Origin: Pseudomonadota bacterium
Lineage (GTDB): Bacteria; Pseudomonadota; Gammaproteobacteria; Burkholderiales; Burkholderiaceae_B
Direction: 5' to 3'
NCBI GenBank assembly: GCA_023427085.1
Contig: JAEZBO010000185.1
Location: forward strand, 1 to 12,638
Length of the DNA stretch: 12,638 nt
The notes beneath the pieces were generated by a model. It saw only the letters and a program-made list of their open reading frames with translations, ran no database searches and was not told the DNA's origin. Positions 7,589 through 12,638 of the stretch are shown here, piece by piece. Numbering within the stretch: the first letter of the stretch is position 1; every line of letters starts with the position of its first letter. Position numbers and translations under genes: made by a program.

Positions 7589-8035
7589 TCAGGACGCCAG
7601 GCCCTTGCGGCGTTTCCAGGCGCTCAGGCGCGCGTCCAGCATGTCGCGCACCTGTTCGTATTTTTCGGCGTTGTCGGGCTCGTGATAGATCGTCGGCAGG
7701 TCGTCGTCGGACAGGTCGACGTAGTCGTCCAGATAGTCCTTCTCGTAGTAGTCGGCCGCAAACGCATTGCCAAGCTCGGACAGGTCGTCGTTGGTGAGCT
7801 TGTCGTCGCAGCACTGCTCGAGCACCTGCGAACCCTTGATGCGGCCGGCGCGCAGCTCGGCCAGCGGCCCGGCGCTGCCGTCGCGCAGCAGTTCGCTCTC
7901 GAGGCCGCGCTCGATCGCCCAGGCCAGGAACAGGCCGATATGGGTGCGGGCAGCCTGCGCGTCGAGGTCGTCCGGAAAGTCGCCGCCGACGTGCCAGTCG
8001 ACGTCGTCGTATTTGGTGCTCTGGGGTTTTGCCAT
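7589..8035 (-). CDS. Putative immunity protein for the adjacent nuclease effector (DUF7832-like)
   Basis: A 148-residue, strongly acidic protein with clusters such as DLDDYVDL-like runs at 101-113 (YLDDYVDLSDDDL). The N-terminus, KYDDVDWHVGGDFPDDL followed by THIGLFLAWAIERGL, resembles a family of short proteins that I believe is labelled DUF7832; I recall this from family pattern and cannot verify it here. There is no signal peptide or membrane segment, so it acts in the cytoplasm, where immunity to a DNase effector would be needed. The start at 8035 lies only 14 bases after the stop of the effector gene, the usual toxin-then-immunity order. The ribosome site before the ATG is weak, which fits translational coupling. 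The acidic charge complements the basic linker and nuclease part of the effector. The immunity role is inferred from position and charge. Confidence 0.78.
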   Translation of the reverse strand: MAKPQSTKYDDVDWHVGGDFPDDLDAQAARTHIGLFLAWAIERGLESELLRDGSAGPLAELRAGRIKGSQVLEQCCDDKLTNDDLSELGNAFAADYYEKDYLDDYVDLSDDDLPTIYHEPDNAEKYEQVRDMLDARLSAWKRRKGLAS

Positions 8036-8049
8036 GGTCTTGCGCCGCT

Positions 8050-8856
8050 TCAGTGGACCACTTGGGTCGGGATTTTAAGTATGCCGGAAAGGCCCGACGG
8101 TGCGTTCTTGCCGACCAGCGTCGCGCCCTGGCTGGCCATCGCATTGTCCTTGGCCAGCTGCGTGGCCGAGCGGGTCGCGCCACCGGCCTTGACCTCGATC
8201 GCCCGCAACTGGCCCGTCCTGCCGTCCTTGATCAGGATGTCGATGACCCGCCGCGACAATGGCGTCTTGGCGGACACCTGGGTGCCTTGCACGTCGTGGC
8301 CGTCGCGCCGCAGCTGCGCCTCGACTTCCTTCTCGCGCTGCTTGCCGCGCGCGTGGTTGCGCTTGAGCTGCGCGCGCTTGGCCGCCTTGGTGCCCGAGCC
8401 CTTGCCGCCCTTGGCGGCCGAACCGCCCGGCCCATTGCCCTTGCCGGGCCCGCCGCCCTTGCCGCCGCCGGCCCCCAGCAGCACCACCTTGATCTGGCTC
8501 GGCACGATGCGCATGCCGACGGCATTGAAACGATTCTGCACCGTCAGGCTGGTCAGCCGCGTGGCCGGGATGCACTTGAACAGCACGTTGGGCACGCAGG
8601 TGACATGGCGCGACGGCCCCATCACCGACGGCGAGATCAGTCCCAGCGCCAGGCCCGGGTTATCGCCGTTGGTCAGCGGGATGGTGGTCAGCAGGTTGTG
8701 CGCCGGCATCCCCATCAACAGGATGTTCCAGGCGTTGGGGATGCCCATCGGTCCGAGCGCCAGGTTCGGATACGGGATCGGCAGCAGCACCGGCGGGGTC
8801 TTGCAGATGTCAGGAAAGGCCAGGTCCAGGCCCATCAGCTGGCAGTTGGCGAACAT
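8050..8856 (-). CDS. T6SS effector: PAAR-like (DUF4150) domain fused to a PD-(D/E)XK nuclease-like toxin
   Basis: A 268-residue protein in three parts. Residues 1-127 are a DUF4150 PAAR-like domain (DICKTPP, PIPYPNLAL, ILLMGMPAHNLLTTIPLTNGD, CIPATRLTSLTVQN); such domains cap the VgrG tip. Residues 128-172 are a linker rich in glycine, then lysine/arginine. Residues 173-268 look like a PD-(D/E)XK nuclease: a helix with glutamates (GKQREKEVEAQLRRDG), then RRVIDILI with Asp206, then IEVKAGG with Glu221 and Lys223, then Gln233 in ATQLAKD, the expected core order. The likely role is cleavage of DNA in a rival cell after T6SS delivery. The immunity candidate starts 14 bases downstream. The ATG at 8856 is the only reasonable start; no alternative start codon lies just upstream in frame, and its ribosome site (GGAA, 11 bases away) is weak. 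Nuclease activity is inferred from motifs alone. Confidence 0.88.
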   Translation of the reverse strand: MFANCQLMGLDLAFPDICKTPPVLLPIPYPNLALGPMGIPNAWNILLMGMPAHNLLTTIPLTNGDNPGLALGLISPSVMGPSRHVTCVPNVLFKCIPATRLTSLTVQNRFNAVGMRIVPSQIKVVLLGAGGGKGGGPGKGNGPGGSAAKGGKGSGTKAAKRAQLKRNHARGKQREKEVEAQLRRDGHDVQGTQVSAKTPLSRRVIDILIKDGRTGQLRAIEVKAGGATRSATQLAKDNAMASQGATLVGKNAPSGLSGILKIPTQVVH

Positions 8857-8885
8857 GGCGTCGAGGGTTCCAGCAAGGTCGGCGG

Positions 8886-8904
8886 CCGTGCGGGGTGCGC
8901 ACGG
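8886..8904 (-). promoter_or_regulatory. Leader hairpin upstream of the effector gene
   Basis: A perfect 7-bp stem, CCGTGCG and CGCACGG around a 5-base loop, between the conserved element (8909-8986) and the effector start at 8856. It takes the same relative place as the hairpin at 7397-7427, although the sequence differs. No T-run follows. A structured 5' leader is inferred. Confidence 0.4.
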
Positions 8905-8908
8905 GCTC

Positions 8909-8986
8909 GAGCGCCACCCTAGGCAATCCGTTGGTGCGCCTTGATGACAAGCACACTCATTTACGCGGTTTTACCTTTGGCAATAA
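8909..8986 (-). promoter_or_regulatory. Conserved upstream element, copy B (before the effector gene)
   Basis: Second copy of the element at 7429-7505, in the same orientation and with the same spacing between its blocks GAGCGCCAC, TAGG, TTGATGACAAG and CATTTAC (plus strand). It ends 52 bases before the effector ATG. In the direction of transcription it reads GTAAA, GTAAATGA, CTTGTCATCAAG, and TAGGGT 23 bases after TTGTCA. Conservation in a non-coding position ahead of two functionally linked operons supports common regulation. Confidence 0.6.
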
Positions 8987-9004
8987 CCGCGGCCACGCCC
9001 GCCA

Positions 9005-9024
9005 CGCCCCCCGCTGCCGGGGCG
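9005..9024 (-). terminator. Possible terminator hairpin after the PHP lipoprotein gene
   Basis: CGCCCC and GGGGCG (plus strand) form a 6-bp stem around an 8-base loop, starting about 19 bases after the lipoprotein stop and just before the conserved element at 8909-8986. There is no T-run, so this is a weak call in GC-rich DNA. Confidence 0.28.
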
Positions 9025-9042
9025 CGCGGCGCGGCGTGCCGA

Positions 9043-10704
9043 TCACTCGACGCTGACGAACACCGGGTTCGAGTAGAACCACAGGTCGCTGTAGTTGCGC
9101 AGGTTGATCGCGTCGAAACGCGCCTGGTGATGCGCGTTGTCGGGCAGCGCGATGCGCGGGTCCGACAGCGGCTCGCCGTCGCGGGTCTCGCCCGCCACGT
9201 TCACGCCCAGGTTGGTGCCGCGCAGCCGCAGGTACATATTGCCGTTCGCCGTGGTGGTGTGGCGGATGACGTAGTAGCCGTCCTCGTCCCGCGTCCAGTC
9301 GGCCCGCGTGAAACGCTTGAGCACGCGCGTGCTGGCGTTGGTGGCGTTGTCATAGGCCGGCGTGCCGGGCTCGGCGCGGCCGGTGACCTCGCCGACGATC
9401 AGGTCGACGTGATCGACGCTGGTGCTCATGCTGCGGGTGCTGCCGCTGCCGATCGGATACTCGTAGTTGTTGGTCTCGGGCACCCGGAAACGGATCGTCA
9501 CGTCGACCGGCGTGCCCCGCTCGACCTGCAGCGACTGGCCCATGTGGGCGGTGTCATCGCCCTGGCCGGCGCTGAAGTCCAGCGCGTCGATCAGGTCGCC
9601 GAACACACCGAACATGCGGCCGCTGCGCAGCGCCGCCAGCAGGTCGGCGGTGGTCTCGCCGTCCTTCCACAGGTAGGTCTTGGCGTATTCGCCCGGCGCG
9701 TAGCCGCTGCTGTAGAGCGAGCCGCTGACCGGCGACAGCGTGAAGTGGTAGTCCGAGTTCGCGACGATCCACATCTGCCGGCCTTCGCCCAGCAGGGCGT
9801 CCCAGGCCCCGCCCAGCTTGGCGACCAGGTAGTCGGTGCCGCCGTAGGTGCGATGGGTCTGCGAGTAGCCGCCGCGGTCCGGCTCCATCTGGTTGCCGAC
9901 CATGCCTTCGATCGCGAACATGATCGTCGGCGCCAGGTCGTTCATCTCGCGGATGTCGGCGATCTGGTAGTTGGCGTCGTAGCGCGACGGGTGGTTCAGC
10001 AGCATGTAGCTGTCGGGATGGTTGTCGCGCACCCAGGCCAGCGCGCGCATCGCGTCTTCATGCGTGCGGTTGTAGCGCGTCGGTCCGAGCCGCGCGACCA
10101 GCGCCGGATCGAACTTGCTGACGTCGCTGTAGCGGTCCTGCGTGAACAGATAGTTGAATTCCTGGTGCGCCAGCAGCGACTTCTCCGACAGCGGATCGTT
10201 CAGGCCCAGGCCCAGATTGACGTGCTCGTGCGCGGGCATGTCCCACTCGACCGACGAAAAGATGGTCTTGCCGCTGTACTGGCCGCTGGCCTGCGCCGAC
10301 TGGATGAACGGCACTTCGTGCAGCGCCATGGTCTGCGAAAAGTTCAGCGGGCCGCCGGCGATGTTGCTGCCGGTATGGTCGACCGCGGTCATGCGCAGGT
10401 GGTTCGAGATCGCGATCCAGTCCAGGCCGTAGCGGTTCAGGCCCGAGTCCAGCAGCGACTCCAGGCTGATCAGGCCATGGGCGTCGGCCGATTGCAGCGT
10501 GTGGGCATGCAGGTCGCCGGTGGTCCAGGCGCCGGTCTGAACCGGCGGCTCGATGGGCGGCGTGGTCTCGGGCGGCGCCGGCTGTTCGTCGGCGGGCGGC
10601 GTGGCGGGGGTGTCGTTGTTGCTGTCGCTGCAGGCAGCCAGCAGGGTGGCGCAGCTGAGGGCCAGCAGCCAGGCGGGCAGGCGCAGGGTAAATCTGGGAT
10701 GCAT
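9043..10704 (-). CDS. Exported lipoprotein with a PHP-type metal-dependent phosphoesterase domain
   Basis: A 553-residue protein. Residues 1-24 are a lipoprotein signal (basic start, LPAWLLALSCATLL core) ending in the lipobox LAAC with Cys25; Ser26 at +2 favours the outer membrane. A Pro/Thr-rich spacer (27-57) leads to a PHP-like domain: GDLHAHT (His66, His68), Asp74, NHL (His102), SSVEWD (Glu153), LNHPSR (His238) and NSDYH (Asp318, His320), a set of ligands fitting a multi-metal site. Residues about 395-553 look like a beta domain. PHP proteins hydrolyse phosphoester or related bonds; the substrate is unknown. The ATG at 10704 is preferred to a GTG at 10728 because it places the signal peptide at the N-terminus. 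It is a single-gene unit with a PhoB-box-like promoter upstream, so a phosphate-scavenging role is inferred. Confidence 0.87.
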   Translation of the reverse strand: MHPRFTLRLPAWLLALSCATLLAACSDSNNDTPATPPADEQPAPPETTPPIEPPVQTGAWTTGDLHAHTLQSADAHGLISLESLLDSGLNRYGLDWIAISNHLRMTAVDHTGSNIAGGPLNFSQTMALHEVPFIQSAQASGQYSGKTIFSSVEWDMPAHEHVNLGLGLNDPLSEKSLLAHQEFNYLFTQDRYSDVSKFDPALVARLGPTRYNRTHEDAMRALAWVRDNHPDSYMLLNHPSRYDANYQIADIREMNDLAPTIMFAIEGMVGNQMEPDRGGYSQTHRTYGGTDYLVAKLGGAWDALLGEGRQMWIVANSDYHFTLSPVSGSLYSSGYAPGEYAKTYLWKDGETTADLLAALRSGRMFGVFGDLIDALDFSAGQGDDTAHMGQSLQVERGTPVDVTIRFRVPETNNYEYPIGSGSTRSMSTSVDHVDLIVGEVTGRAEPGTPAYDNATNASTRVLKRFTRADWTRDEDGYYVIRHTTTANGNMYLRLRGTNLGVNVAGETRDGEPLSDPRIALPDNAHHQARFDAINLRNYSDLWFYSNPVFVSVE

Positions 10705-10777
10705 CGATGAACTCTGTAGTGGCGGCACGGCCGGCCACGACGCCGCGACGGCGGTCGGCCATGCTGGTTGGACAATC

Positions 10778-10802
10778 CGCCGACGGTCCGAATCCGTCGG
10801 CG
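10778..10802 (-). promoter_or_regulatory. Stem-loop or inverted repeat at the start of the lipoprotein transcript
   Basis: A perfect 9-bp inverted repeat, CGCCGACGG and CCGTCGGCG, around the 7-base loop TCCGAAT (plus strand). It begins about 10 bases downstream of the TATAGT box, so it would be within the first bases of the transcript. It could protect the 5' end, form a leader structure, or be an operator. Confidence 0.5.
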
Positions 10803-10812
10803 AAGCGCCGCG

Positions 10813-10847
10813 ACTATAGGTTCAAGGCGATGACATGACGGTGACAT
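10813..10847 (-). promoter_or_regulatory. Candidate PhoB-dependent promoter of the PHP lipoprotein gene
   Basis: On the minus strand, ATGTCACCGTCATGTCAT (10847 to 10830) matches the Pho box layout of two CTGTCAT-like 7-mers separated by 4 bases; TGTCA occurs twice exactly 11 bases apart. It is followed after 11 bases by TATAGT (10818-10813), a near-consensus -10 box. The -35 position (CCGTCA) is poor, as in PhoB-activated promoters where the Pho box replaces the -35. The transcript would start near 10806, leaving a leader of about 100 bases before the ATG at 10704. Confidence 0.6.
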
Positions 10848-10973
10848 CCGGGCCGTTGCCGGCATCGCCGCAACGTCATCGGCCGGACACAAGGCCCGGT
10901 TACGCGCGAGGCAGGACGGACCGGCTTGCGTCCGCCGCACTGCGCGTCGTCGCCGACCGCCGGGCGCGCGCCG

Positions 10974-10987
10974 CGCCGCTGGCGGCG
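10974..10987 (-). terminator. Weak hairpin after livF
   Basis: CGCCGC and GCGGCG flank only two bases here (or CGCCG/CGGCG with a 4-base loop), about 20 bases after the livF stop and without a T-run. The rest of the 303-base gap between livF and the lipoprotein gene (10848-11007) shows no gene and no other clear signal. Confidence 0.18.
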
Positions 10988-11007
10988 GCGGGCCGGCCGG
11001 TGCGAGT

Positions 11008-11787
11008 TCAGTGCGGCGCCGCCTCGGCGCCCTTGCCCAGGCCCAGATAGCTCTCGATCACGCGTGGATTGACCGCCAGCTCGGCGGCCGGGCCTTCGAG
11101 CACGACCTCGCCGGTCTCGAGCACGTAGCCGTAGTCGGCCACCTGCAGCGCAGCGCGGGCGTTCTGCTCGACCAGCAGGATCGACACACCGGTCGCGCGC
11201 AGCCGCGCGATGATGTGGAAGATCTCGCGCACGATGCGTGGCGCCAGGCCCAGGCTGGGTTCGTCGAGCATCAGCACGTCGGGCTTGGCCATCAGCGCGC
11301 GGCCGACCGCCAGCATCTGCCGCTCGCCACCCGACAGCGTGCCGGCCTGCTGGCGCGCCCGTTCGCGCAGGCGCGGAAACAGGTCGAACACCTCTTCGAG
11401 CGTGTCCTGCCAGCCACGCTCGCGCGCCCGGTAGCGGCGAAAGCCGCCCAGCAGCAGGTTGTCCTGCACGCTCATGCTGCCGAACAGTTCGCGCCGCTCG
11501 GGCACCAGCGACATGCCGGCCGCCACGCGCCGTTCGACCTGCCAGCCGCCGACGTCGTGCTGGCCATAGACGACCTTGCCGGCCGCCGCGCCGCTGCTGG
11601 GCAGCGAACCCATGATGGCGTTGAGCAGCGTCGACTTGCCGGCGCCGTTGGCGCCGATCACCGTGACGATGCTGCCGCGCGGCACGCGCAGCGAGGCGCC
11701 CATCACCGCATGCACCTTGCCGTAGCGCGCCGACAGCTGGTCGGTGGACAGCACGATGTCGTCCTTGTTGGTCGCATTGCCGTTCAT
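11008..11787 (-). CDS. livF: Branched-chain amino acid ABC transporter ATPase LivF
   Basis: A 259-residue ABC ATPase of the LivF type, one of two cytoplasmic subunits that power uptake of leucine, isoleucine, valine or related substrates. Walker A is GANGAGKS (45-52), the signature LSGGERQ (151-157), Walker B VLMLDEP (171-177). Instead of the usual H-loop histidine it has LLVEQN (Gln208), as LivF proteins do, and the LivF hallmark VPERRELFGSMSVQDNL follows at about 95-111. Its length is a little above the usual 235-240 because of an N-terminal extension of about ten residues (MNGNATNKDD) and a short C-terminal tail. The ATG at 11787 overlaps the livG stop as ATGA, so the two are translationally coupled. 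The permeases and binding protein are not in the window. Related systems also carry amides, urea or aromatic acids, so the substrate is not certain. Confidence 0.95.
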   Translation of the reverse strand: MNGNATNKDDIVLSTDQLSARYGKVHAVMGASLRVPRGSIVTVIGANGAGKSTLLNAIMGSLPSSGAAAGKVVYGQHDVGGWQVERRVAAGMSLVPERRELFGSMSVQDNLLLGGFRRYRARERGWQDTLEEVFDLFPRLRERARQQAGTLSGGERQMLAVGRALMAKPDVLMLDEPSLGLAPRIVREIFHIIARLRATGVSILLVEQNARAALQVADYGYVLETGEVVLEGPAAELAVNPRVIESYLGLGKGAEAAPH

Positions 11788-12638
11788 GCCTGGCGCTCCT
11801 GCGCGGCCGGCACCGGGGCCGGCACGTCGTTGACGTTCAGATCGTCGTCGATGCCGCCCAGATAGGCTTCCAGCACCGCGGGATTGGCCTGCACCTCGGC
11901 AGGCGGGCCTTCGGCCAGCTTGGTGCCGAAGTCCATCACGACCAGATGATTGGTCAGGCGCATCACAAAATCCATGTCGTGCTCGACCAGCAGGATGCTC
12001 ATGCCTTCGGCGCGCAATTGCTCTAGCACCTTGGCAAGCTCCTGCTTTTCCTTGTAGCGCAGGCCCGCGGCCGGCTCGTCCAGCAACAGCAGCAGCGGAT
12101 CGCTGGCCAGCGCCCGCGCGATCTCGAGGATGCGCTGCTGGCCCAGCGCCAGGTTGCCAGCCTGTTCGTACAGGTAGTCGCCCAGTCCGACCCGCTGCAA
12201 CTGGCGCGCGGCCTCGTGCAGCAGCCTGGCCTCGTCGGCCCGCTCGGCATGCAGCGCGCCGCGCACCACGCCGGCCGAGGCCCGCAGGTGCGCGCCCAGC
12301 GCGACGTTCTCGAGCACCGACATGCCCGGCAGCAACTGCACGTGCTGGAAGGTGCGGCCCACGCCGCGCCGCGCGATCTCGCGGGCCGGCAGCGCCGAGA
12401 TGGTCTCGCCCATGAAACGCACGGTGCCGCGCGTGGCCGGCAACACACCGGTGATCAGGTTGAAGGTGGTGCTCTTGCCGGCGCCGTTCGGGCCGATCAG
12501 GCCCATGATCTCGCCGGCCTTGACCTGGAAGCTGATGTCGTTGACCGCCACCAGGCCGCCGAATTCCTTGCGCACGCCGTCGACCTGCAGCACCAGCTGG
12601 CCGGCCTGCGGCCGCTCGCGGGCGGGCAGCGCCGGCGC
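11784..12638 (-). CDS. livG: Branched-chain amino acid ABC transporter ATPase LivG, start not resolved
   Basis: The partner ATPase of LivF. Numbering from the GTG at 12593 (269 residues), Walker A is GPNGAGKST (34-42), the Q-loop is Gln83 in RTFQ, and the signature region has the LivG-type form LALGQQR (148-154) in place of LSGGQ. Walker B is LLLLLDEP (167-174), and the H-loop His205 sits in LLVEHDMDF. The C-terminus carries an extension of about 20 residues (GIDDDLNVNDVPAPVPAAQE) beyond the usual LivG end at EAYLGG. The frame stays open without a stop to the window edge, preceded by the Pro/Ala-rich stretch APALPARERPQAGQL. The GTG at 12593 has no good ribosome site, so the true start may lie beyond the edge, or the gene may be fused to the LivM permease as in some proteobacteria. 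It overlaps livF by 4 bases. Confidence 0.92.
   Translation of the reverse strand, partial: APALPARERPQAGQLVLQVDGVRKEFGGLVAVNDISFQVKAGEIMGLIGPNGAGKSTTFNLITGVLPATRGTVRFMGETISALPAREIARRGVGRTFQHVQLLPGMSVLENVALGAHLRASAGVVRGALHAERADEARLLHEAARQLQRVGLGDYLYEQAGNLALGQQRILEIARALASDPLLLLLDEPAAGLRYKEKQELAKVLEQLRAEGMSILLVEHDMDFVMRLTNHLVVMDFGTKLAEGPPAEVQANPAVLEAYLGGIDDDLNVNDVPAPVPAAQERQA

Noticed and set aside
7461..7685. Small plus-strand open frame starting in the conserved element
   Set aside because: It overlaps the immunity gene antisense, is Arg/Pro-rich and has no recognisable ribosome site or homology; the conservation of the element does not follow its reading frame.
8941..10710. Long plus-strand open frame of 589 codons opposite the lipoprotein gene
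   Set aside because: Composition is typical of an antisense shadow (Arg/Val/Ala/His-rich), while the minus strand encodes a clear signal peptide and PHP motifs.

Overview
The window is GC-rich and densely packed, and every convincing gene lies on the minus strand, so transcription runs from high to low coordinates. The gene content is a type VI secretion (T6SS) accessory cluster, a lipoprotein phosphoesterase and a branched-chain amino acid ABC transporter. Together with the base composition and protein flavour this suggests a betaproteobacterium of the order Burkholderiales. That placement is inference; there is no rRNA or taxonomic marker.

Region 1 (35-7345) is a tight five-gene operon: DUF3540 protein, VgrG spike, small two-helix membrane protein, DUF2169-pentapeptide fusion, and a second pentapeptide protein. 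Gaps are 20, 11 and 12 bases, followed by a 4-base ATGA overlap. This is a VgrG island: the spike, its probable loading adaptor (DUF2169) and accessory proteins of unknown role.

Region 2 (7346-9042) is an effector-immunity cassette. A PAAR-like (DUF4150) protein carries a glycine/lysine-rich linker and a C-terminal PD-(D/E)XK nuclease-like domain. Just downstream lies a very acidic 148-residue protein that fits the role of its immunity protein. The cassette sits between two direct copies of a roughly 77-base non-coding element (7429-7505 and 8909-8986), about 75% identical over the best 56 bases. One copy lies upstream of the DUF3540-vgrG operon and one upstream of the effector, each followed by a GC-rich hairpin. 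This suggests a shared promoter or operator, and also gives the cassette repeat-like borders. I would check this pattern first.

Region 3 (9043-11007) holds one gene for an exported PHP-domain lipoprotein. Its 303-base upstream region has a good match to a PhoB box (10830-10847), placed 11 bases from a TATAGT -10 box, then a 9-bp stem-loop near the expected transcript start. This predicts induction by phosphate starvation.

Region 4 (11008-12638) holds livF and livG, the two ATPases of a branched-chain amino acid type ABC importer, overlapping by 4 bases. livG stays open to the window edge, so its start is not fixed. I saw no tRNA, rRNA, CRISPR array, insertion sequence or transposase.
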